Assembly: GCA_030603695.1 (NCBI GenBank)
Contig: JAUVXF010000017.1
Span: 1 to 61,439, forward strand
Length of the DNA: 61,439 nucleotides
Reading direction: 5' to 3'
DNA from: Natronohydrobacter sp.
Lineage (GTDB): Bacteria; Pseudomonadota; Alphaproteobacteria; Rhodobacterales; Rhodobacteraceae
The translations under genes were made by a program, and so were the position numbers. Under the pieces are notes generated by a model. The model searched no databases. It was not told the origin of the DNA and saw only the letters and a list, made by a program, of their open reading frames with translations. Positions 1 to 7,648 of this stretch are shown here, piece after piece. Each line of letters starts with the position of its first letter. The first letter of the stretch is position 1.

Positions 1-77
1 CGGTTCTCTCGGAAAAGCCGAACACCACGTTCACGCAGTTCGGCCGGATAGGCGGGGGTATGTCGATTCTTTGTCAT
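1..77 (-). CDS. IS3-family transposase OrfA, N-terminal end (cut by window edge)
   Basis: The minus strand starts with ATG at 77 and reads about 25 codons to the window edge, beginning MTKNRHTPAYPAELRERGVR. This matches the N-terminus of IS3-family OrfA proteins (helix-turn-helix, IS407-like group), which bind the element ends; OrfB with the DDE domain would lie to the left, outside the window. The start fits because the ATG lies about 50 bases inside what looks like an IS3 terminal sequence. Family recognition comes from memory of similar N-termini; the fragment is too short for domain proof. Confidence 0.7.
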   Translation of the reverse strand, partial: MTKNRHTPAYPAELRERGVRLFREN

Positions 78-127
78 AGGGCTCATCCTTTGAGTGTTTT
101 ACTCTCCGGTAAACCCGGGGCGGTTCA
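1..127 (-). mobile_element. Right end of an IS3-family insertion sequence
   Basis: Upstream of the OrfA start, the minus strand between 127 and 78 begins TGAACCGCCCCGGG, which resembles the terminal inverted repeat of IS3/IS407-group elements common in Rhodobacterales. The element therefore appears to end near 127. The other end is outside the window, so target duplication and intactness cannot be checked. No gene is seen from 128 to 276. Confidence 0.6.
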
Positions 128-276
128 CCTACCTCGATGCGCTCAGGCTCCTGCTCGCTTCAGGCCCTCGCGCCAACACGATTTGCTGACACGGCCTGAA
201 ACCGATTGAACGCAACACCCTAAGTTCTCGTGAGCCATGCTAGCGAACGCTGGCCGATGCTAAGCTTCCGAACCAT

Positions 277-888
277 TCACGACTGGAGGCTTTTCAGCGC
301 CTCCTCAAGTGAGGATGTGCTTGTCTGTCGCAAGATTTCAGCTTCGTAGTCGTCGGACAATGCTGTTTGGATACCGTACTTCTTGGCGGCGATCAGGTAG
401 GTGATGCCGTCAAGGCCAGGTTTTGCCTTGCTGACGCTTTCGAGGGCGAGTTCGGTAAGGCGTTGAGCGGTCAAAGGGGTGATAGTGGTGGCGATCTGCG
501 TGTAAAGTACAACATCGAGCCCCGCGAAATTGGTCAGGCGCTCGACCAAGACTGATTTAGGGGTTACTTGTTCTGGGCGCCTGTAAGTGCGTGTCATATC
601 GCCCTCCTTGCCGATTTCACGGCGGTAGAGGATGTTGCTTGCTTCAACTTCGGAGACATCCATCACGAAGACCTGGCCACTGACATGTGCGCCGCCACTT
701 GTGACCGGCACGAGAGTAGGTGCGCCACCACGGCCCGTGCTGCTACGCGCAAATTCAATGTGAAAGGGCGTTATGACATCGTGGATGATGGCAGTTCGAG
801 CACCCTCTATCTCGGCTCTAGGATCGGACAGCAACGAGCCGTACGCTAATACTCCAACCGTTTGTTTTGTCGTGTCTTCAGCTGTCAT
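277..888 (-). CDS. Gamma-glutamylcyclotransferase-like (AIG2/GGCT fold) protein
   Basis: 203 residues from the ATG at 888, preceded by GGGGAG about 6 bases upstream; a longer frame reaching 1116 lacks a site and enters IS debris. The N-terminus carries GVLAYGSLL (residues 12-20), the YGS(L/N) signature of the GGCT/AIG2 fold, which binds gamma-glutamyl substrates and releases 5-oxoproline in characterised members. The body continues as a compact alpha/beta protein with no signal peptide or membrane segment. It lies between two transposase regions on what looks like a genomic island, so it is probably accessory cargo. Substrate is unknown; the catalytic glutamate was not assigned with confidence. 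Confidence 0.6.
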   Translation of the reverse strand: MTAEDTTKQTVGVLAYGSLLSDPRAEIEGARTAIIHDVITPFHIEFARSSTGRGGAPTLVPVTSGGAHVSGQVFVMDVSEVEASNILYRREIGKEGDMTRTYRRPEQVTPKSVLVERLTNFAGLDVVLYTQIATTITPLTAQRLTELALESVSKAKPGLDGITYLIAAKKYGIQTALSDDYEAEILRQTSTSSLEEALKSLQS

Positions 889-1401
889 TTCCTGCTCCCC
901 GTACGGTTTGAAAATCCGGAGCATTAGATCAGGATTTTTCTTACAGCGATACCTTGTTTGGCGCGCCCTTGTCAGGGCGGGCTGTCGTACATCGAGCCCG
1001 TCGTCTCTACCAAAGGCTTTCATCCCTTGCGCAGTTAAGAGCATTAGACAGCCCCGTGGGGCTGAAGGTTTCTTCTGTCTTTGACACAGGGCGTGCGGCC
1101 CCCCCCCAGCCATCAAGAGCTGAACACCCCCTTGGGGTGCAGCGTGGCGGGCACGCGGATCGGAGTGTCGTCGGCATGGAGCAGATCACTGGCCGTCACA
1201 TCGGCCTCGATCCTCTCGATCAGCGGAGCCAGCACTTACATCGGACGCCCGCACCAGCCCAACAGCGTGCTGTCGGGAATATCCGCGCCCATGCGCGCGA
1301 AGATTTCAGCCAGACGATACAGCGGAATATGATCGTCGAATTTCGAGACCAGAATGTAGGCCAGCAGCGCCTCACTTGCCATGCCGCTAGGGATCGGCGT
1401 G

Positions 1402-1409
1402 CTGGGGGC
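1402..1409. repeat. Target site duplication, left copy
   Basis: CTGGGGGC directly abuts the left terminal repeat of the IS256-family element and is repeated at 2728-2735. It belongs to the interrupted IS66 transposase relic. Confidence 0.9.
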
Positions 1410-2727
1410 GAGACTGTGCAGAATTTTGTGCCCTGGCGCATTTTGTTACGCCATTGGGAAGCGGTCTTCGAACATGATGGCGAATTGGCTTTTGACGGCG
1501 TGCCATTCGCGGACTGAGCGCTTCCACTGCTGAGAGGTAGCATTCAGCGCAAGATAGATCAACTTGGCGGCCGCATCATCGCTGGGGAAGTGGCCTCGGG
1601 TTCTGACGGCACGGCGAATTTTCGAGTTCAGCGCCTCGATGGCGTTCATGGTATAGATCAGCCGCCGCACCTCGGGCGGATAGTTAAGGAACGGGATGAC
1701 CTCGCTCCAGGCTCGCCGCCAGCTCGGGGCAATGGCCGGGTATTGCCGTGCCAGATCGCTGTCCTCGAATGCTGCCAGCGCAGCCTCTGCCGCCTCGGCG
1801 TCGACCGCCGTGTAGACGGCCTTCAGGGCGGCGGCCACGGCCTTGCGGTCCTTGTAGCTTGCAAAGCTCATGGAATGACGCAGCAGGTGGACGATGCAGG
1901 TCTGGACTTGCGTCTGGGGAAAGGCCGCCTCAATGGCCTGGGGGAAGCCCTTGAGGCCGTCCACGACGGCGATGAGGATGTCCTGAACGCCTCGGTTGCA
2001 CAGATCGTTCAGCACCTTTGCCCAGAACTTGGCGCCCTCATTGGCCTGAAACCACAGGCCCAGAACGTCGCGCGTACCGTCTGGCAGGATCGCCAGCGCT
2101 ACGAAGACCGCCTTATTCGACACTGCCCCATCGCTGCGGATATTGACCCGGATCGCGTCCATGAAGACGACCGGATAGTAGGGTTCGAGCGGGCGGTTCT
2201 GCCAGGCTGTGACCTCGTCCATGACGGCGTCGGTGATTGCCGAGATCAGGCTGGGCGAGGCCTCGACGCCGTAGATTTCCTCGATATGCCCCTGGATCTC
2301 GCGGGTCGTCATGCCGCGGGCATACATGCTCACGATCTTGCGGTCGAACTCGGGAAAGCGGCGCTGATACTTGGCGATCAGCAGCGGGTCAAAGGTGCCA
2401 TTGCGGTCGCGGGGGATGTCCAGAACCACCTTCCCGTTGTCGGTGGTCACCGTCTTTTGGCTGCGCCCGTTGCGACGGTTTGGAAGCTGGTTCTGGCCCT
2501 CAGGTGCTTCGCCAATGCGCTCCCCGTCAAGATGAACATCCATCTCGGTGCTCAGCGCACGCTCTGCCAGCGCCTTGGTCAGTTCAGAAAGTATGCCCGT
2601 CTTGCCAAATAGATCGCCGGGCGACCGGCCTTCCATCAGCCGGTCCAGAAGGTCTTTGTCGATGCTCATACGTGGGTCTCCTCATCAGGGGGTTACCACG
2701 CCAGGGCACAAAATTCTGCACAGTCTC
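1410..2727 (-). mobile_element. Complete IS256-family insertion sequence (1318 bp)
   Basis: The two ends, 1410-1438 and 2699-2727, are perfect 29-bp inverted repeats beginning GAGACTGTGCAGAATTTTGT. They enclose one full transposase gene. Both flanks carry the same octamer CTGGGGGC (1402-1409 and 2728-2735), a target duplication of the 8-bp length usual for IS256. Perfect ends, an uninterrupted gene and an intact duplication point to a recent, potentially active insertion. Confidence 0.93.
1446..2669 (-). CDS. IS256-family transposase
   Basis: 407 residues, the normal size for IS256 transposases, which catalyse copy-out/paste-in movement through a circular intermediate. Visible landmarks are the N-terminal SPGDLFGKTGILSELTKAL region, a central HTH-like GMTTREIQGHIEEIYG, VVFMDAIRV with the first catalytic Asp, IAVVDGLKGFP with the second Asp, and MNAIEALNSKIRRAVRTRG with the catalytic Glu. 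The start at 2669 is 30 bases inside the right terminal repeat, and the stop is 8 bases inside the left one, so the gene fills the element. No frameshift or internal stop is seen. Confidence 0.95.
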   Translation of the reverse strand: MSIDKDLLDRLMEGRSPGDLFGKTGILSELTKALAERALSTEMDVHLDGERIGEAPEGQNQLPNRRNGRSQKTVTTDNGKVVLDIPRDRNGTFDPLLIAKYQRRFPEFDRKIVSMYARGMTTREIQGHIEEIYGVEASPSLISAITDAVMDEVTAWQNRPLEPYYPVVFMDAIRVNIRSDGAVSNKAVFVALAILPDGTRDVLGLWFQANEGAKFWAKVLNDLCNRGVQDILIAVVDGLKGFPQAIEAAFPQTQVQTCIVHLLRHSMSFASYKDRKAVAAALKAVYTAVDAEAAEAALAAFEDSDLARQYPAIAPSWRRAWSEVIPFLNYPPEVRRLIYTMNAIEALNSKIRRAVRTRGHFPSDDAAAKLIYLALNATSQQWKRSVREWHAVKSQFAIMFEDRFPMA

Positions 2728-2735
2728 CTGGGGGC
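2728..2735. repeat. Target site duplication, right copy
   Basis: CTGGGGGC directly abuts the right terminal repeat of the IS256-family element and is identical to 1402-1409. Removing the element and one copy restores the IS66 relic's reading frame across the junction. Confidence 0.9.
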
Positions 2736-2934
2736 AGGTTCCTGCACCAACTTCTCACAACGACGGCAGGTTTTCTTCAACCTCTCGATCTGCAAGACAT
2801 TTAGTTGCGCCGCGACCAGATCCAGAATCTCGCTTAAATCCTTGCCCACAATACGCACGTCGCCGCCGCAATCCGGGCAGCAAGACCCGGGGTCAACCTC
2901 CCTGATGGCAGGAGTAGTTGTCGTCGCGACCTGC

Positions 2935-3159
2935 GAGCTCTATAATATTAGGCGGACAAAGCATGAAAACCTGATCCATCGTATCGTCGATTCCGCGCGG
3001 CCGGAAATTGAGATCGCCGATCGTTTCGGCCGTCCAGTTGTGCCGCGCGAGTGGTTGCCTGTTCCGCTTTTCGTTGTGGATGAAGCGGTCGAAAAGATCA
3101 GGGACGGTACGATTGCAGATTACGTCTATGACCCGAAGCAAGTTAAGCTTGTGGGGTGA
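2935..3159 (+). pseudogene. C-terminal fragment of a GIY-YIG (T5orf172-type) nuclease-family protein
   Basis: The plus frame ending at 3159 reads HENLIHRI, then EIEIADRFGRPVVPREW, VPLFVVDEAVEKI and IADYVYDPK. I recognise this as the tail of GIY-YIG nuclease-family proteins that carry a T5orf172 domain. The N-terminal catalytic GIY-YIG part is missing because the frame runs straight into the IS66 relic. No start codon or ribosome site fits a separate gene. It is best read as a truncated remnant left by the transposon insertions. Family assignment is from recall of similar C-termini. Confidence 0.45.
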
Positions 3160-3296
3160 GACTAAGACTAGATTGTTGTAGCCAGCTGGCAATTTTAGGA
3201 GCTAGAAGTGTACGAAATCAATACTATAAGCGTTAACGCCTGATGTAGTAGACCTGTTTCATACCAAGCACAACGGAGCAGGCAACTGACGGCGGT

Positions 3297-3314
3297 AGCC
3301 TGTCCCCGCAACCA
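3297..3314 (+). other. 3' end of tRNA-fMet, probable island attachment site (att)
   Basis: The segment AGCCTGTCCCCGCAACCA matches the 3' end of bacterial initiator tRNA: part of the T arm, the CCCCGCA acceptor side and the encoded ACCA. The rest of the tRNA is not upstream, so this is a fragment. Partial 3' tRNA copies are the normal scar of integrases that target tRNA genes. The terminator that would follow the tRNA lies just to the right, and the left side is full of transposases, so the island is to the left and the chromosome to the right. Confidence 0.6.
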
Positions 3315-3341
3315 AATTCCAACATATAATCAACACCTTGC

Positions 3342-3363
3342 GCCCCGCCAACAGCGGGGCTTT
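3342..3363 (+). terminator. Rho-independent terminator, originally of the tRNA-fMet gene
   Basis: GCCCCGC (3342-3348) pairs with GCGGGGC (3354-3360) across a 5-base loop and is followed by TTT. It sits 27 bases after the encoded CCA of the tRNA remnant, where a tRNA terminator would be expected. Confidence 0.6.
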
Positions 3364-3791
3364 CGCATGTCCACAAACCCGTGGAAGCACCGTGGAAGCA
3401 AGTCAGGGGTGTTGCGCTTAGGTGACGCGCAAGGTTGAAACGCGCGCCAACAGGCCAGACAGACCCGGCAAGCCGATGGATTGTGACCTTTTCGAGCGTG
3501 CTGATGGGGTGTCGTTGCGCAGGCATTCATGATTCCAAGCGGTTAGGTTTTTGCCGCTCATGACCTGTGACAAGGGGCACATGCCAACCACCTCGGGCCG
3601 ACTGCGACAAGGGCCGCAAGGTTGCGGCTGTCATGTGGGAGCCGATGACTTGGCGTATGGGGATGCCGATTTGGTTTTCTGCGCTGTTGCACCGCAGCTA
3701 CTGGCCCCTGCCCCAAAAACGGCGCGGGATGTGGTGTCCATGTGTTCGGCCCCCGTCATCGGCCGCTGCCGATTTGCCCGGTGCCAAAGCG
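3364..3791. other. Intergenic region with no recognised gene
   Basis: 428 bases between the presumed att site and the PLP lyase. Short open frames exist on both strands (around 3330-3530 on minus and 3551-3880 on plus) but lack recognisable protein features or convincing ribosome sites. A tandem near-repeat, GTGGAAGCACCGTGGAAGCA, occurs at about 3379-3398. Nothing else is identified. Confidence 0.5.
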
Positions 3792-4913
3792 CTATGTGCT
3801 GCCCATCTCGCTGCCAAGTGCGGCGTCTATGGATTGCCAAAGCACCTCTGTGGGTTCCACCCCGACGGAGAGGCGGATGAACCCCTCTGCCACATCATCG
3901 CCCCAGCGGGCGCGGCGCTCTGCGGCAGTGTGAACGCCGCCAAAGCTGGTCGCCTGTTCGATAAGCGGGCAGCGGGCGAGAAAGTTTTCTGCCGTGCTTG
4001 CATCTTCCAGTTCAAAGCCGATCAAAAACCCGCCATTGGCCATTTGTGTGCCAAGCGCTTTGTGCGATGGATCGCCCGGCAACCCCGGATACCGAAGCCC
4101 GCGCACCATTGGGTGCACTGCCAGCCGTTCCGCGATGATGGCGGCAGAGCGGCACATGCGATCCAGCCGCACTTCCAGTGTCTCTAGCCCGCGATGCACG
4201 AGATAGGCCTCGAACGGGCCGGGAACAGAGCCGGACACGCGCCGCCAATCTGCCACCCGCCCCATAAGCGCGCTATCGCGCCCGGCCACATGCCCAAACA
4301 GCACATCGGAATGGCCCGCTGGCGCTTTGGTATCTGCGGCCACAACGATATCTGCGCCCAGATCCAGCGGGCGTTGGAGAAGCGGGGTCATGGTGGTGTT
4401 ATCCACGATAACGCGCGCCCCGGCGGCATGGGCGCGCGTGGCAATGGCTGCGATATCCACCGTATCAAGGCCGGGGTTTGACGGGGTTTCCAGATAGATG
4501 ACATCAAAGCCCGCGAAATCGGCGGTTTCCATATCCAGCGTGGGGATTTGCACCACCTTTACGCCGTAAACCTGCAAGATGTCGCGGCCCAGCAAACGGG
4601 TGACATAATAGCCATCAGAGGGAATCATCACCCGCGCGCCCGCCTTCAGGCAAGACAGAAGCGCCGCAGTGATCGCGGCCATGCCAGAGGGAAACACCAC
4701 CACTTCGGCATCTTCCAGCAGGGCAAGCTGCGCTTCGACGGCATCCCATGTGGGTTGGCCTGCGCGGCCATAGTAATGCACGGCGCCTTGCGTCTGGGGC
4801 AGGTGAAATGTGGTTGCAACCGAGATTGGCGGCACGACAGGATCGCCAAGCGCCAAGCCCGCTTTGCGGTGATGAAGAAGGCGTGCCATGCGGGCATCGG
4901 TTTGGGCGGTCAT
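3792..4913 (-). CDS. Cys/Met-metabolism PLP-dependent enzyme (cystathionine lyase-like)
   Basis: 373 residues, close to the usual 380-400 of the MetB/MetC/CGL fold-type I family, which form or cleave cystathionine or release thiols in the cytoplasm. Landmarks are YYGR (47-50, phosphate-binding Tyr/Arg from the partner subunit), FPSGMAAI (74-81), IYLETPSNPGL (139-149), VDNTT (170-174) and the Schiff-base lysine K196 within ADTKAPAGHSD. The last motif departs from the common TKYxxGHSD by having Ala after Lys. The start at 4913 is the first residue of a well-formed N-terminus. It stands alone on the minus strand. Whether it acts as a beta-lyase, gamma-lyase or gamma-synthase cannot be settled from sequence. 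Confidence 0.85.
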   Translation of the reverse strand: MTAQTDARMARLLHHRKAGLALGDPVVPPISVATTFHLPQTQGAVHYYGRAGQPTWDAVEAQLALLEDAEVVVFPSGMAAITAALLSCLKAGARVMIPSDGYYVTRLLGRDILQVYGVKVVQIPTLDMETADFAGFDVIYLETPSNPGLDTVDIAAIATRAHAAGARVIVDNTTMTPLLQRPLDLGADIVVAADTKAPAGHSDVLFGHVAGRDSALMGRVADWRRVSGSVPGPFEAYLVHRGLETLEVRLDRMCRSAAIIAERLAVHPMVRGLRYPGLPGDPSHKALGTQMANGGFLIGFELEDASTAENFLARCPLIEQATSFGGVHTAAERRARWGDDVAEGFIRLSVGVEPTEVLWQSIDAALGSEMGST

Positions 4914-5055
4914 GATGGCTCCTGTCGGGTGCTCTTATCTGGGCGGGCTATGATCAGGGCGCAGTATCAAGGGTTTGGTTGCGCCTGTGTGCGGGAACCT
5001 AGCGGCTTGTCTGTGGGCACTCAACCCCTCGGTTGTGGTTGGGCTATGGGGGCCG

Positions 5056-6252
5056 TCATCCTGCCAAGGGCAGGCGCAGTCGCCACATGGCTGCTGTCAG
5101 CGCCACATTGGCCAGCCCGAACGCGGCCAGCAGGTAAAGGGTTGCCCCCGGCCCGAATGTGCTGATGCTGAGTGCCCCGGCCATGGGCGCAATCGCCTGC
5201 GCAATCAGCGCCGGGCGGGCAAGGCGGCCCATCAACACGGCAAAGCGCTCTGGCCCGAAAAGGGCCAGGGGCAATGATCCGCGCGCAATGGAGAACAGCC
5301 CGTTGCCGCCGCCATACAAGATCAGTGCCAGCGCGAATAACTGCCAGCCCAGCGCCAGCAGAACCAGCCCCAGCGCAATCGCGCCGGTAGAGGCGATCAT
5401 CGTCCAGATCGGATGATGGCGCTCGCGCGCGGCCATTTCAATCAGCCGCGCGCCCACTTGGGCAGGCCCGATCAGCGCGCCCAAAGCAACCGCCTGCACC
5501 ACGGAAATGCCCTGCGCCTGCAACAGTTTGAACAGCCAGACAGACACATTCACCACCACCAGCCCATTGAGCACCAACAGCGCGGCCATCAGCAGATATT
5601 GGCGCTGCTCGCGCGGGGATAATCTGGCTGTGGCAATCGGGCCGGGGCTGGTGCGGGCCGGGGGCATGGCCACATCTTCGCGCGGCAGGATCAGCCAGAT
5701 CAGCGGCGCTATCAGCCCAAGATGCAGCCCCGCATAGGCCAGAGCAACACCGCGCCAGCCCCAGAATTCCAGCATCAGCGCCGAAAGGGGCCAGCATACG
5801 GTGCTGGCAAAGCCACCCCATAATGTAAGCTGTGTGATGGCGCTGCGCGCCTGCGCCCCATAAAGCCGCCCCAAACTGGCAAAAGCCGGATCATAAAGCG
5901 TGGCGGCCATGCCAAGGCCCAGCACCAGCCAGCCCGCCCAGAACAGCCACAGCGCCTGTGCGACTGCCAGCATGGCCAGCCCCAATGCCAGCGCCAGCAC
6001 CCCCAGTGCCATGACAGGCCGCCCGCCCCATTGCGCAATCATGCGCCCCACGGCAGGCGAGATCAGCGCCGCACTGAGCAACCCGGCCGAGAGAGCGCCT
6101 GTTATGGCATTCAGGCTCCAGCCGGTATCTGCCGCGATGGGGGCGGCCAGAACGGCCATCAGATAATAGGTGCTGCCCCATGTAAAGATCATGACAACCC
6201 CCAAGGCAGAGATGATCTGATATCTGGGGCGCAGGCTGTGGCGGTCGGGCAT
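5056..6252 (-). CDS. MFS transporter
   Basis: 398 residues from the ATG at 6252; the open frame extends further upstream, but that extension is Cys/Arg-rich and lacks membrane character. The protein shows about twelve hydrophobic segments in two halves separated by a hydrophilic loop near residues 185-215 (PREDVAMPPARTSPGP), the layout of a major facilitator permease. The loop-2 segment GRMIAQWGGRP around residue 70 resembles the conserved GxxxDRxGRR element. It is an inner-membrane secondary transporter, but no substrate can be inferred. It lies 142 bases upstream of the PLP enzyme in the same direction, so co-transcription is possible. Confidence 0.85.
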   Translation of the reverse strand: MPDRHSLRPRYQIISALGVVMIFTWGSTYYLMAVLAAPIAADTGWSLNAITGALSAGLLSAALISPAVGRMIAQWGGRPVMALGVLALALGLAMLAVAQALWLFWAGWLVLGLGMAATLYDPAFASLGRLYGAQARSAITQLTLWGGFASTVCWPLSALMLEFWGWRGVALAYAGLHLGLIAPLIWLILPREDVAMPPARTSPGPIATARLSPREQRQYLLMAALLVLNGLVVVNVSVWLFKLLQAQGISVVQAVALGALIGPAQVGARLIEMAARERHHPIWTMIASTGAIALGLVLLALGWQLFALALILYGGGNGLFSIARGSLPLALFGPERFAVLMGRLARPALIAQAIAPMAGALSISTFGPGATLYLLAAFGLANVALTAAMWRLRLPLAG

Positions 6253-6449
6253 CTGTGGCTTTCGGGCGTTCGGGCATTTGGGGTGTATCTGGCGATCACA
6301 TGTGCCAGCAACACGAACAGATGAAACAAAACTGACATTTTGTCGCCTTGCGCCTGCGGGGGTGCAAGGGGTAAGGTGAAGGCTCAGGCATGCCAAATCG
6401 GCTGTCACCATGTATTCGGGTGCAAGCCCAAGGATCAAGGGGGGCGTTT

Positions 6450-6875
6450 ATGTCCAAAATCAAGTCTATCGCTTTGGCTGCGTGCCTGTTGGCACCTGCT
6501 GGCGTGCAGGCTCAGGCCAGTGGCAATGCGGCCGAGGGTGAGCAGAACTTCCGCCAATGCGCAAGCTGTCATGGCATTGTGTCGCCTGCTGGCGATGTGA
6601 TCCAGCGCCTTGCCCCCACAGGGCCGAACCTATGGGGCGTGGTGGGCCGTCAGGCCGGGTCTTATGATGGGTATGCGCGCTTCTCTGGCGCGATTGTTGC
6701 GGCTGGTCAGGCCGGAACGGTTTGGGACGAAGCCAATTTCGTCGCTTATGTGAATGATCCCAGCGGCTTTTTGCGCGAAGTCACAGGCGATTCGCGCGCG
6801 CGGTCGAACATGAACCACCGTTTGCGCGGATCGGCTGAAGATATTTACGCCTATCTGGCACAATTCGCCAATTAA
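6450..6875 (+). CDS. Periplasmic class I cytochrome c (c2/c550-like)
   Basis: 141 residues starting at 6450. A signal peptide covers about residues 1-22, ending VQAQA, so the mature protein is periplasmic. The haem-binding motif CASCH is at 37-41, with H41 as proximal ligand. M121 in RSNMNHRL is the probable distal ligand, placed about 80 residues later as in small soluble cytochromes c. GPNLWGVVGR (58-67) is the conserved loop of cytochrome c2-type proteins. It probably shuttles electrons between membrane complexes and periplasmic oxidases or dehydrogenases. It is a single gene facing a convergent TetR gene, with a terminator between them. Confidence 0.85.
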   Translation: MSKIKSIALAACLLAPAGVQAQASGNAAEGEQNFRQCASCHGIVSPAGDVIQRLAPTGPNLWGVVGRQAGSYDGYARFSGAIVAAGQAGTVWDEANFVAYVNDPSGFLREVTGDSRARSNMNHRLRGSAEDIYAYLAQFAN

Positions 6876-6893
6876 GCGGTTGCGAATATATGG

Positions 6894-6919
6894 AAAAAGG
6901 GGCCGCAAGGCCCTTTTTT
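6894..6919. terminator. Bidirectional rho-independent terminator
   Basis: AAAAAGGGGCC pairs with GGCCCTTTTTT around the tetraloop GCAA. The A-run on one side and T-run on the other let it stop both the cytochrome c gene (plus) and the TetR gene (minus). Confidence 0.85.
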
Positions 6920-6929
6920 CTTTGGCTGC

Positions 6930-7550
6930 CTATCGGCGCGCGCCATAAGCGGCCAGAAACACCCGCACGGCACCATCTGCAATGCGCGCAATTTCATCCG
7001 CGCTGTAGCGCTGCTGGATGCCGCACACCATCCGATCCGAGATGGTGGTCTGGCACAGTTGGATAAACTGATCTGCGGCCAGATCAATATCGGGAATGTG
7101 CAACAATCCCTGCGCCTGCATTGCGCTGAAATAGCCCCCCAGCCGCGCGCGCCCCATTTCCGGCCCGCTTTCATAAAAAGCCTGCCCGATTTCGGGAAAG
7201 CGCGGTGATTCTGCCACGCAGATGCGATACATCGCCAGTGCGAAATCTGATGTCAGATAGTCGATCATACAGCGCGCGGCCACTGGCAGGGCAATTTCGG
7301 GCGGGCTGAGCGATGACAACTCTACCGCCGAATCGGCCAGCCGCAAAATCTCTGTCCTGTACATTTCTGTAAAAAGAAGGCGCTTTTCGGGGAAATAGGC
7401 ATAAAGCGTGGCCTTGGACACCCCAGAGGCACGGGCGATTTCATCTACGCTGGCGCGTTCATAGCCCATGGCCACGAAAACCTCGCGCGCGCCTTCCAGC
7501 ACCTGATCGTATTTGCGCCCTTGCCGGATTGCGGCGGCTGTCTGTGTCAT
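6930..7550 (-). CDS. TetR/AcrR-family transcriptional regulator
   Basis: 206 residues. The N-terminal DNA-binding domain includes VDEIARASGVSKATLYAYFPEKRLLF at about residues 35-60, a textbook TetR helix-turn-helix. The C-terminal ligand domain (about 80-206) is of the AefR/TetR_C type. It is divergent from the AEC transporter gene with 98 bases between starts, and an inverted repeat sits in that gap. It therefore probably represses itself and the transporter-hydrolase operon. The inducer is unknown. Confidence 0.85.
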   Translation of the reverse strand: MTQTAAAIRQGRKYDQVLEGAREVFVAMGYERASVDEIARASGVSKATLYAYFPEKRLLFTEMYRTEILRLADSAVELSSLSPPEIALPVAARCMIDYLTSDFALAMYRICVAESPRFPEIGQAFYESGPEMGRARLGGYFSAMQAQGLLHIPDIDLAADQFIQLCQTTISDRMVCGIQQRYSADEIARIADGAVRVFLAAYGARR

Positions 7551-7576
7551 GTCATCTCCCTGTTGGGGTATAGATA

Positions 7577-7604
7577 GCCGCTTGTGCGCGAAAGGAAAAG
7601 CGGC
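7577..7604. promoter_or_regulatory. Candidate TetR operator in the tetR/AEC divergent gap
   Basis: GCCGCTT (7577-7583) is inverted as AAGCGGC (7598-7604), 14 bases apart, with partly matching outer TAGA/TCTA flanks. It lies midway between the two start codons (7550 and 7649). The position and symmetry suit a TetR dimer site, but binding is inferred only. Confidence 0.35.
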
Positions 7605-7648
7605 CCTCTATGGCATGGGCAAGAATCGCATGGTAACAGGTTCGCGAC

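Larger units (their letters stand above)
1113..2905 (-). pseudogene. IS66-family transposase (TnpC) relic, split by IS256 insertion
   Basis: Joining the minus-strand sequence from 2905 to 2728 with that from 1401 to 1113 restores one protein frame. It has a zinc-finger-like CCPDCGG segment and CRRCE, then LLAYILVSKFDDHIPLYRL and HADDTPIRV, all recognisable IS66 TnpC landmarks; HADD holds the first DDE aspartate. The gene is dead on three counts: an IS256-family element sits in the middle, an in-frame TAA follows CGRPM near 1246, and homology stops near 1113 well before the normal C-terminus. No TnpA or TnpB partners are seen. The relic marks an older insertion on the island. Confidence 0.8.

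Noticed and set aside
3233-3530. Two overlapping minus-strand frames of 66-97 codons
   Set aside because: They cross the tRNA-fMet remnant and its terminator and show no protein signature.
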